Positions 33,313 to 43,000 of a stretch of 50,319 nt of DNA are shown here, one piece after another. The position numbers were made by a program, and so were the translations under genes. The stretch's first letter is position 1. Every line of letters begins with the position of its first letter. The notes below the pieces were generated by a model that had not been told where the DNA came from, made no database searches, and saw only the letters and a list, made by a program, of their open reading frames with translations. The stretch is from Candidatus Kuenenia stuttgartensis (GTDB taxonomy: Bacteria; Planctomycetota; Planctomycetia; Gemmatales; Gemmataceae): positions 1 through 50,319 of the forward strand of contig CAMDHK010000005.1 of assembly GCA_945897965.1 (NCBI GenBank), in the 5' to 3' direction.

Positions 33313-35244
33313 ATGGAATCTGTGGCTTTTGATTTGCATACCCTAGAACTGTTGCAGTTCCCAAAAATCCGAGAAATGGCAGCATCCTACTGCTTTACAT
33401 CATTGGGAAAAGAACGTGCTTCTCAGATGAATAGGGTTGATAGCTTTGATGTTTTGCGTGATGAAATCCTTCTTGTGACGGAGATGGTTAAAAGTCTTTC
33501 GCTTGACCAAACACCACCTTTTGCTGGGTTGTCAGATATTCGCTTATTGGTGAGGCGTGCATCCATTGGTTCGCAACTTACGGCAGAACAGCTTCTTCAG
33601 GTTTCAGATGCGTTGGTATGTACAGGGCATATGTATCGTTATCGAATGCGATTGCATGAAACGCTTATGACTTTATCTGAATTGCTGGCCCCGGTCGATG
33701 ATTTTAGTCTTACCGCAAAAATGATCCAAGGTTGCATTGATCCAAGGGGGCAGGTTTTGGATATGGCGAGTCCAGAACTTGGTGCGGTTCGTTTGAAAAT
33801 TTCTGTAATTGAAGAAGCAATACAAGTTCAGATCCGAAAAATAATTTCAGACCCTGAGATCAAAAAAATCCTGCGCTATCCAAATGCAACTTTTAGTGGC
33901 GATCATTGTGTTTTGCCGATTCCTGCTAATCATCGGATGAAAATTCAGGGGGTGGTTCATCGTACCAGCAGCACCGGGGATACGCTTTATATCGAACCCG
34001 CCCGAGTTGCAAAGCTTAGTTCGGAACGATCTATTCTAAAGGCCGAAGAACTTCGAGAAATAGGGAAGATTTTACGAAGGCTTAGCTTGGAAGTTGGGAA
34101 AAACTCTATCACAATTACTTCTTCTCTCGAGATTCTTGCCCATCTTGATTTAGTTTATGGCAAAGCTAAATTTAGCAATGCTTTTTCCATGGTTCCTCCG
34201 ATCATTGATAAAGGGTCTCTGCTGTTACTTAAACAAGCACGCCATCCTCTTGTTGAAGATTTGCTGAATAAGCAAAGTTTTTTGCAGAGTTTCACCGCTG
34301 GACCTAAAAAAATTGTTCCCATTGATGTTACATTGGGGAGTGATTACAGAATGTTGGTGATCACTGGGCCAAATACAGGTGGTAAGACCATCTCATTAAA
34401 AACAGTGGGCCTTTTGACAGTAATGGCATTGTCCGGAATGCATATCCCGGCTTTTGATGGATGCATTATTCCCAAACTGGATAATGTATATGCAGACATC
34501 GGAGACGAGCAAAGTATTGAGCAATCCTTGAGTACGTTCAGTTCTCATATATCCCGAATTTCCGAGATATTTAAAAACGTTGGGGAAAAAAGCCTTGTGT
34601 TATTAGATGAAATGGGAGCAGGCACCGATCCAATCGAGGGGGCGGCCTTGGGGCGTGCAATCCTTGATGGGTTGGGAGAGAAAAATTGTCTTGGTATGGT
34701 CACCACCCACCTTGGTGATTTGAAATCTTACGCCCTTGATCATGATTTTGCCCAAAATGCCGCTGTTGAATTTGATTTGGAAACATTGCGCCCAACCTAT
34801 AGATTGCTGACTGGCAGGTTTGGAAAAAGTAATGCATTGAAGATTGCCAAGCGTCTTAATTTTCCCATTGAACTTTTAAGAAAAGCACATCGGCATCTTA
34901 AAAAGAAACGCAAAGGTCGAAAGTTGTTGAAGCTACAGAGGGAGAAACAGGATATTTCTATTGAGCATTCCCTGGTTTTGCAGGCTGAAGTTGAGGCTCG
35001 TAAGCAAGATATTTTAATTAAACAACAAGAAGCTGCAAAACAACGCGAGATTGATAAAGCCAAGGCATTGTCTGATTTTCGTTTACAGTTGAAAGCTGGA
35101 GATATCGTATTGGTGCAAAGGTTCGATAAGCAAGGTCGTATCGTTCGGATTGATCAAAAAAAGGGCCAGGCGAAAATAAACATAGGTTTGGGAGAATGGG
35201 AAATTCCTATTGGGGAAATATTTCCAATTGTACAAAATGATTAA
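33313..35244 (+). CDS. mutS2: MutS2-family ATPase lacking the Smr nuclease domain
   Basis: A 643-residue member of the MutS2 family. The start (VAFDLHTLELLQFPKIREMAA), the lever and core helices, and the ATPase (Walker A ITGPNTGGKTISLKTVGLL near residue 350; Walker B LLDEMGAGTDPIEGAALG near 428; THLGDLKSYALDH) are all typical. After the coiled-coil arm (KKKRKGRKLLKLQREKQD) it ends in the MutS2-type SH3/KOW-like segment (LKAGDIVLVQRFDKQGRIVRIDQ). A usual MutS2 is about 780 residues and closes with an Smr endonuclease domain; that is missing, and no Smr-like frame follows the stop. MutS2 acts on recombination intermediates or, in Bacillus, rescues collided ribosomes, and the Smr domain cuts nucleic acid. 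The role here is therefore likely ATPase-only. Confidence 0.9.
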   Translation: MESVAFDLHTLELLQFPKIREMAASYCFTSLGKERASQMNRVDSFDVLRDEILLVTEMVKSLSLDQTPPFAGLSDIRLLVRRASIGSQLTAEQLLQVSDALVCTGHMYRYRMRLHETLMTLSELLAPVDDFSLTAKMIQGCIDPRGQVLDMASPELGAVRLKISVIEEAIQVQIRKIISDPEIKKILRYPNATFSGDHCVLPIPANHRMKIQGVVHRTSSTGDTLYIEPARVAKLSSERSILKAEELREIGKILRRLSLEVGKNSITITSSLEILAHLDLVYGKAKFSNAFSMVPPIIDKGSLLLLKQARHPLVEDLLNKQSFLQSFTAGPKKIVPIDVTLGSDYRMLVITGPNTGGKTISLKTVGLLTVMALSGMHIPAFDGCIIPKLDNVYADIGDEQSIEQSLSTFSSHISRISEIFKNVGEKSLVLLDEMGAGTDPIEGAALGRAILDGLGEKNCLGMVTTHLGDLKSYALDHDFAQNAAVEFDLETLRPTYRLLTGRFGKSNALKIAKRLNFPIELLRKAHRHLKKKRKGRKLLKLQREKQDISIEHSLVLQAEVEARKQDILIKQQEAAKQREIDKAKALSDFRLQLKAGDIVLVQRFDKQGRIVRIDQKKGQAKINIGLGEWEIPIGEIFPIVQND

Positions 35245-35273
35245 GATTCATCAGTTAATAAGTTAATCAATTC

Positions 35274-36173
35274 TTAAGTTTCGTTTTTGATGATTAAGTA
35301 ATCTTCAATTTGCTTATATCCAATTAGATTTAGCATTTCAGGCTTAACTTTTGCAAGAAAACTTAGCATTATTCCTACAGTCAATCCCTCCACAATCGCC
35401 AGTGGGAGATGAATCATGCAAGTGATAAATATGATTGGTTCCAGATTTGGAACAGCACAAACCAGCATGATTGAAGTATGTAAAAGTATTGTAAAAAGAA
35501 CTCCAAGTAAGCCGATAAAAAAACCTAGGGCAAACATCATTCCATTTCTTGATTTGAAAAAAATCCAAGTTGTAATCATAGAAATAATCATGAAGCCAAC
35601 GATCGATATGGGGGAAGTCAAAAACAATAATACATGTTTAATAATTTCAGATTTTTCATCATATTTGAATTGCCAAGCGAGCATAAGAATTCCTGCAGTG
35701 ACTGCAAAAATACTGGCACTGATTAAGAAAAAACAAAGGATCAATTGGGTTGAAGGTTTGCCTTGGATGAGCGGCTTTTGAATGATTTTTGCAAATGGGT
35801 TCATCAATAGGGCAGGGATGGTCATGATGCAAATATTGAGCCCTAGGGATAGGAAACCGCCATGGGCGAAAAGCAGCGATTGCAAAAATAAAGCTGGAGC
35901 GATGGCAAGGACAGCACGCTGCCCTAGGATTACGCCAATAAGGCCGTTAAGAAGGAGGTGGGTTTTAGGCCCACCCGGGACTTGGATCGGAAATAAGCTC
36001 GTCAGAAAAAACACCGCGGTCAGTAAAGATATTTTTGGGATTTCGTCGTTAGAGAGGTTTCGACTTCCCAAAAGCAGTAAAAGGAGTGCGATGCACCAGC
36101 CCGTTATAATTCCAGGGCCTTGGATTAATCCATCAGGCAAGTGTACGCCAAATATAGGTTCGAAAAAATACAT
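35274..36173 (-). CDS. cbiM: CbiM/NikM-like energy-coupling-factor transporter permease (Co/Ni uptake)
   Basis: A 299-residue integral membrane protein with about seven hydrophobic segments. The CbiM signatures are the early HLPDGLIQGPGIITGW and the second region GGPKTHLLLNGLIGVILGQRAVLAIAPALFLQSLLFAHGG (blocks KTHLLLNGLIGVILGQRA and ALFLQSLLFAHGG are the most telling). In NikM/CbiM the extreme N-terminus (Met1, His2) helps bind the metal; here the HLPDG motif is only at residue ~11, behind a hydrophobic MYFFEPIFGV extension too short for a signal peptide. No CbiN, CbiQ or CbiO gene is adjacent; they must lie elsewhere if the system works. It follows the DUF4198 gene by 9 bp. Confidence 0.85.
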   Translation of the reverse strand: MYFFEPIFGVHLPDGLIQGPGIITGWCIALLLLLLGSRNLSNDEIPKISLLTAVFFLTSLFPIQVPGGPKTHLLLNGLIGVILGQRAVLAIAPALFLQSLLFAHGGFLSLGLNICIMTIPALLMNPFAKIIQKPLIQGKPSTQLILCFFLISASIFAVTAGILMLAWQFKYDEKSEIIKHVLLFLTSPISIVGFMIISMITTWIFFKSRNGMMFALGFFIGLLGVLFTILLHTSIMLVCAVPNLEPIIFITCMIHLPLAIVEGLTVGIMLSFLAKVKPEMLNLIGYKQIEDYLIIKNET

Positions 36174-36182
36174 TAGTATTGA

Positions 36183-36962
36183 TCAGGGGGTTGGCAATGG
36201 ATTGACAAAATACCAAAAAGTGCTTCGTTGCTTGATTGCGCTTGTTGTATTGTTTTTTATTATTTCTGATTCTTTAGCTTCTGTAGTGATGGCCCACCAA
36301 CCCGATTCTGGCGCAGAAAATGTTACCATTCCATCATCCTCTGCTTTTGCAGTAAAAGTAATGAGTTCATTTGGGGGCAGATTTTTGGGTGGGACTGGAT
36401 TCCATTTCTCCATTTCAAACATCCAGCCATTAGGGGGCGCTAGTTTTTTTCTTGCCTGCTCATTTATTTGAAATCGAGCAACCATGCCTGGTAAGAGGCC
36501 ATATGGTCTTGAAAGTGGCATTAGCTCAAACTCAGTTCTTGGCCCTGCATCCCAATTGTTTTGCGTTTGCACATGCACCACAACCTTGATGGTGTCTTGA
36601 ATATATATTTTTTCTGTCGCGACCCAAACTGGTTGAGATTTTGCAGTAACAATGTAGTCGCCCCTTTGTTCCACTTTGAAATCGCCTTTGAAATAAAGGG
36701 TTTCTTTGTCAGCTATTTTTTCTTTAGCGAGGTTGAATCGATTAGTGATATCGATTGATTGGCCTTTGGGGTTAATAATGATTACTTTTTCAGGTTTAAG
36801 GGCATCTTCTAATTCACATTCAAAGGGATGTCCAAATTTGAAATTTAGAACCACAATGTCATCTTTTTGAAGGGCGGTTTTTTCTGGTAATAAAATGTGA
36901 AAATGCGCAAAAGAGTAAGTTGCCAAAAATAGTGATACAAACAACGAAAGAATCCTGTGCAT
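36183..36962 (-). CDS. Exported DUF4198 protein (putative Ni/Co-uptake partner)
   Basis: A 259-residue protein with a Sec signal peptide (about residues 1-18, ending TYSFA). The mature protein would begin AHFHILLPEK or HFHILLPEK, the His-rich start usual for DUF4198 proteins. These are often encoded beside nickel or cobalt transporters and thought to bind metal in the periplasm. The rest is beta-rich, with the motif GHPFECELEDALKPEKV and a repeated transthyretin-like pattern. A C-terminal hydrophobic tail is absent. It is directly upstream of the CbiM-like gene and 68 bp downstream of uvrA. No cobalamin riboswitch is seen. GAGGG lies 8 nt before its ATG. Confidence 0.8.
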   Translation of the reverse strand: MHRILSLFVSLFLATYSFAHFHILLPEKTALQKDDIVVLNFKFGHPFECELEDALKPEKVIIINPKGQSIDITNRFNLAKEKIADKETLYFKGDFKVEQRGDYIVTAKSQPVWVATEKIYIQDTIKVVVHVQTQNNWDAGPRTEFELMPLSRPYGLLPGMVARFQINEQARKKLAPPNGWMFEMEKWNPVPPKNLPPNELITFTAKAEDDGMVTFSAPESGWWAITTEAKESEIIKNNTTSAIKQRSTFWYFVNPLPTP

Positions 36963-37030
36963 TTTTATGCCCTCATTAAAATACCTATAATCAATAGAGT
37001 GTAGTAAGAAATTGCTTTGGATTCATGTAA

Positions 37031-40000
37031 TTAATTTTCAGATTTCATCTTGATAAAATATCCTAGGTGTTCTTTGAAGAACTCACTAAGTTTTGGCAAG
37101 GTGAAGTCTTCAGGCTTGCGGAATTTTAAAACAATGACATCCATTTCATTGTGATGCTCGATTAATTCTTGCTCAAAACCAATTCCTTTTGCCATATCTA
37201 GATTAACTTTACCGCTAGGTCCGGAAAGTCTTACTTCTAAAAATTCGTTTCCTTTGGTTTTGACCATCATCCAACTATGAGTAACACCTTTTATTCGGAA
37301 TGTAACGCAGTCTCTATTATCCCATTGTGTTTCGAGGTTTTTACCTGATTTGCCTGCACAATCGAGTATGTCTTGCAAAATATTTCTGTCCCAGTAAAGC
37401 TTTTTACCAATTGGGAATCCCTTCTCCCCGAGATGCCATTTGTCTCCATGAAGTTTCCAGGGCATAAGATCTTCAGGTTTTAGCGACAAACGCTTTATAT
37501 GATCAAGGTGTGCTGCTGTTGCTGAATCAATAAAGCTTTTAAATTCATCGTTCTGGATTTCTGAAAGGCGATGCACCAAAATGGTGATTTGTTGCCAAGG
37601 AGATTTTTTCAAGTTCCCAACCCGAACTCTTGATTCATTGCCATATATTTCAAGGCCTTCGGTGTTGTTTAAAGTTGGAATATCCAGACTGGAGTTTAGT
37701 TCATCTTCATTGAAAGAGTTTTTTGGGACCCTGAAAACCAGTCGTAAAAGCCACTCGTGTCCGGTAAGGGCATGGCAAAACCATGTCGCGGGTTTTCCCG
37801 TAGCGGTAAATTCAACAACACTTCGTTCAGTCCAATCTGCTGGTGCAAGAGCTTTTTTTGTTTGCAGCAGTTTATCTAGAAACTCCAGCGCCTTGCCTTC
37901 CCATCTACAAGGTTTGCCATCGAGTGTAATACGATTGGTAGTGTGCCAATTTTTGCCATCGGCTTCCCAAGGCATTTTGACATCACCGCCAAGATCCTTG
38001 ATGTTGATGGATTTTTCCTTGGCGGAAAGTTCTTTTAACGGATTATGTGGGATGCGCTCAATCTTAGGGCCAGCATTTAAAACGGGTAATAAAGCTACTG
38101 CGGTGTGAGATAATCCATAGGGTTTTATGGGCATATCAGAGGGATTAAGCTTTTCCCAAGTTGCAGTGACAATGGCTTCGGGTGTACCTTGAGCGACGAC
38201 CAAGCCACCTTCCGGGCCCGCCTCAGGACCAAGATCTATGATCCAATCCGAACTTTTAATCACATCAAGATTATGTTCAACCACGACCACGGTGTTGCCC
38301 AAATCAACCAAACGGTGAAGGACTTCCAAAAGTTTTCTAACATCGTCGAAATGAAGCCCGGTGGTGGGTTCATCGAGAATGTAAATTGTTTTACCCGTAT
38401 TGGGCCGTGCAAGTTCTGCAGCAAGTTTAACGCGCTGGGCTTCTCCGCCTGAAAGTGTGGGAGCAGATTGTCCAAGTGCCATATAACCCAATCCAACATC
38501 ATCTAGGGTCTGAAGTATTTGTCGGATTTTCGGTTGGTTTTCGAACAACGCAACAGCATCGCTAATGCGCATTTCCAGCACATCTGCGATAGATTTCCCC
38601 TTGTACAATACAGCTAAGGTTTCTGGGTTGTAGCGCTTGCCTTTGCAGATGTCGCATTCGAGCCAAACATCTGGTAGGAAGTGCATTTCGATGCATTTTT
38701 GCCCATTTCCTTCACAAGCATCGCACCTACCCCCCGGTTTATTAAAGCTGAATCTTCGAGGTTGATAGCCCCTGATTTTGGATTCTGGAAGCTTGCTGAA
38801 TAATTCGCGCAGGTGGTCGAAAACGCCAGTATAAGTTGCTGGGTTTGATTGGGGGGAATTCCCAAGCTGATCCTGATCGACATTGATCACCTTATCAACA
38901 TTTTCCAGCCCCAAAATATCATCATGGGCAGTTGCTGGCGTTTTAGCTCGGTGCAATCTTCGGGCAAGCGTTTGATAAAGAACTTCATTGATGAGCGAAC
39001 TTTTTCCGGAACCACTGACACCTGTAACAGAAATCAACGCACCAAGCGGTATCCATACATCAATGTTTTTAAGATTGTTTTGCCTAGCCCCACGAATGCA
39101 AAGTGTTCCAGAAGGTTGGTATATACCAGCCTTATTAGAGGATAACCTTCTCTTGGTTGGAACAGGAATGGCTTTTTTCCCTGATAGGTATTGACCAGTA
39201 AGGGAAGCAGTAGACTTAAGAACCTGTGCTGGGGTTCCGCTTGCGGTAATAGCGCCACCCATGCTGCCCGCACCAGGGCCGAAGTCGAGAAGGTAATCTG
39301 CAGAACCAATTACTTCCCTATCATGCTCTACCATGATCAAGGTGTTGCCCAGATCGCGAAGTTTTTGCAAAGCTTTTAAAAGACGTTGATTATCGCGGGG
39401 ATGTAATCCAATCGTGGGTTCATCAAGAACATAAAGAACCCCAGTGAGTCCGCTTCCTACTTGGCTGGCGAGTCGAATTCTTTGCGATTCCCCCCCTGAA
39501 AGCGTAGGCCCCGATCTATCTAAAGTCACATAATCCAATCCAACGTCCACCAGTAACTGTAACCTCCCTACGATTTCACGAACCAATTCGCCTGCAATTT
39601 TTTTCTGGGAGGCATTAAGTGTCAACCCTTTGAAATAGCTCAGTCCTAACCTTAATGTTGAAGATTCTAATTCGCCTATTGTTAGTGATGGCAACCCTTT
39701 ACCGAAATGCAATTTGCATGCGGAAGCATCATCGCGAAGTCTGGAACCCCTGCAAGTTCCACAGGCTACATCGCTGACAAGGCTATCGAGCTTGGCTCGA
39801 TAAAAGGCGCTAACCCTAGATGCTTCTTCAAGTGCGGGGAAGAGCCCTTTGTATTGGAAAAGTACCTTGGAATTGTTTTTAGGTGAAGAAGGAACCGTAG
39901 CTTCAATCCAGTCTTCATTGGAACCATGAAACATGAATCGTTGCTGTGTGGGCGTAAGCCGATCAAACGGCGTATCAAGATTAAATCCACCTGCAGTGGC

Positions 40001-43000
40001 AATGGCCTGCGCAAACGGTAGGAAGCCATCATTTGCTTCAAGGTCAGGCCATGCAGAAAGAGCCCCTTTGCGTAAAGTAAGGGATGGATTTCGCACAAGC
40101 AAGGCAGGGTTTGCGCCCTGTTGTTTCCCAAGGCCTTCGCATACCGGGCACCAGCCTAAGGGGCTGTTAAAAGAGAAATGATGTGGGTTAAGCGGCTCAA
40201 AGCCCCGATTGCATTTGTTACATGAAAAATGCTGGCTATACTTATCGATCTTCCAATTTTCTTCTGCAAATTGATCATCAACATGAGCAATGTGAAGCAT
40301 GCCTTTGCCTAAGCCCAAGCCTGATTCAACCGCATCACAAATTCTAGTTCGCATTCCTGATTTAATAACCAATCTATCCACTACAACTTCAACATTATGT
40401 TTTCTGCGATGGTCGATTTCAGGAAGGTTTTCAAGGGTGTAAAGCTTGCCATCAATTCGAACCCGTAGATAACCCGCACTGCGGATTTCGTTGAAAATAT
40501 CTTCGAAAGAATCTTGACCTTTTCTCTCGATGGGCGCCATCAGGTAAATCTTTGAACCCTCTTCCATCGATTCTATCTTGGCAATAATTTCATCGGATGT
40601 CTGGGTGCCAACAGGGATGTTGCATTTGGGGCAATGAGGCTCACCCAGTCTGCAAAAGAGAATACGAAGATAATCATGAATTTCAGTAATGGTCCCAATG
40701 GTGGAGCGGGGGCTCTTGCTGTTGTTTTTTTGTTCGATAGCAATTGCAGGAGATAGCCCTGTAACATGCTCAACCCTGGGCTTTTGCATTTGACCAAGAA
40801 ATTGTCTGGCGTATGCAGAAAGCGATTCGATGTATCTGCGCTGTCCCTCAGCGTAAATGGTATCCATAGCGAGAGAGCTTTTGCCCGACCCGCTGGGGCC
40901 TGAGCAAACCGTCATTTTATCTCTTGGAATAGAAACACTGACATTTTTAAGGTTATGCTGTTGCGCGCCAGCGACCTCGATGAACTTCAAAGGTTGCTGT
41001 GCGCCTTTTTTCTTCAGGTCGGATTTTCCTGCCTTTAGTCCTTTGGATTTAGGGTGAAGGTGATCCTTTAAAGCACTTCCAGTATGCGAGATTTTGCATT
41101 TTTGTAAGTCGTCGGGGGTTCCTGCAAATAGGATTTCTCCACCGCCTTTGCCACCTTCAGGCCCAAGGTCGATTATCCAATCAGCCGTCTTGATAACATC
41201 AAGATTATGCTCGATGACTAGGACCGTGTTGCCTGCATCAACAAATCCGTGAAGCACCTGCAAGAGTTTTCGAATGTCTTCAAAATGAAGCCCAGTCGTA
41301 GGCTCATCAAGAAGATAAAGTGTTTTGCCTGTGGATCTTTTGCAAAGTTCCTTGGCAAGTTTGATTCTCTGCGCCTCACCACCTGAAAGAGTGGGTGCAG
41401 GTTGTCCAAGCTTCATGTAATCAAGGCCGACATCGTGCAGGGTTTTAAGCATGCTGTGAATTTTTGGAATATTTTGGAAGTGCTCTACTGCTTGCTGGAT
41501 GTCCATTTCCAGCACTTCTTGGATGTTTTTTTCTTTGAAGCGTACTTGAAGAGTTTCCCTATTGAACCGCTTGCTTTCGCAAACAGGGCAGGGGACCCAG
41601 ACATCAGCGAGGAAATCCATTTCAAGACGGTTACTACCATTTCCTTCGCAAGCTTCGCATCTGCCGCCAGGCCTGTTGAAACTAAAGCGACCTTTCTGGT
41701 ACCCACGAATCTTTGCTTCGGGTAACTCTGCGAAAAGTGCTCTTATTTCGTCAAACACCTTGATATAAGTTGCAGGATTTGAACGTGGAGTTCTACCAAT
41801 TGCGGTTTGATCAATGTTGATTACTTTATCGATGTGCTGGTAGCCTTTGATTGAATCATGCTCGCCCGGGGGCATCTTAGAAGCATGAATCACTTCGTCA
41901 GAATCATCTTGAGCTTCTGCATCGGGATCTGAATTTGTAGCCTTGTTAAGAAGAACAGAAAGCCCGCGCCTGAGAATATCGTTAACCAAAGAGCTTTTGC
42001 CAGAGCCGCTGGCCCCTGTAACGCAAATGAACTTACCAAGAGGGAATTCTGCGTTAATGTTTTTAAGGTTGTGATGCTTTGCGCCAGTTACGGTGATGAC
42101 TTTAGAGTTTCCGCTGCGTCTGTTGGGCGGGCCATCGATGGTGATTTTGCCAGAAAGATATTTGCCAGTTAGGCTGTTTTTGTTTGCTACGATTTCATCA
42201 TAGGAACCTGTTGCGACAACTTCGCCACCACGGATACCAGGCCCTGGGCCGAAGTCGACAATAAAATCAGCAGCCCGCATGGTATCTTCATCATGCTCGA
42301 CCACGATAACGGTATTACCAAAATCGCGGAGTCGTTTTAGGCTTTCGATGAGCCGTTCGTTGTCTCTGGGATGCAATCCAATGCTGGGCTCATCAAGGAT
42401 ATAAAGAACGCCTACAAGGCCGCAGCCAATTTGGCCTGCTAATCTTATGCGCTGTGCCTCGCCGCCAGAAAGCGTGGGTGCAGAGCGTTCAAGTGAAAGA
42501 TAATGAAGCCCGAGATTTAAAAGAAAGCCAACCCTTCCACGAAGCTCTTTCAGTACTTCATCAGCAATGAGAGCGTGAATGGGGGAGATTTTTTTTGCGA
42601 GGACGCCATTGATTGGATCAAGCCATTCAGCCAGTTCTGAAACAGGAAGAGAACAAAGATCGACAAGAGACTTGCCTGCAATTTTCACAAAGCGTGCCTG
42701 AGGGTTTAAGCGTTGGCCATGGCACGCAGAGCATTTCATAACGCGCATGTATTTTTCGAGTTGATACTTTCTAGGACCTGCAGCAGTTTTCTTGAAGCTT
42801 ACCTGTAGCTGGGGCACAACTCCCTCCCAGATGCCACCATGCTTCCAAACCCCACCCCCACGCATCTTCCATTCGTAAACGATATGAGTATCGCCGCTAC
42901 CAAAGAGAAGCCAATCCTGATGTTGCTTAGGTAAATCTTTCCAAGCAGCTTTGGGGTCGATGCCAAGGGTGTTAGCTACCCCAGCATAGATATGTCTGCG

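Noticed and set aside
33218-33385. 56-codon N-terminal extension of ThiO in the same frame
   Set aside because: The FAD motif normally begins within ~10 residues of the start; the extension has no family features and covers the mutS2 promoter and its first codons.
36963-37030. Possible cobalamin or nickel riboswitch before the CbiM/DUF4198 genes
   Set aside because: The gap after uvrA is only 68 bp and shows none of the conserved elements; too short for a cobalamin riboswitch.
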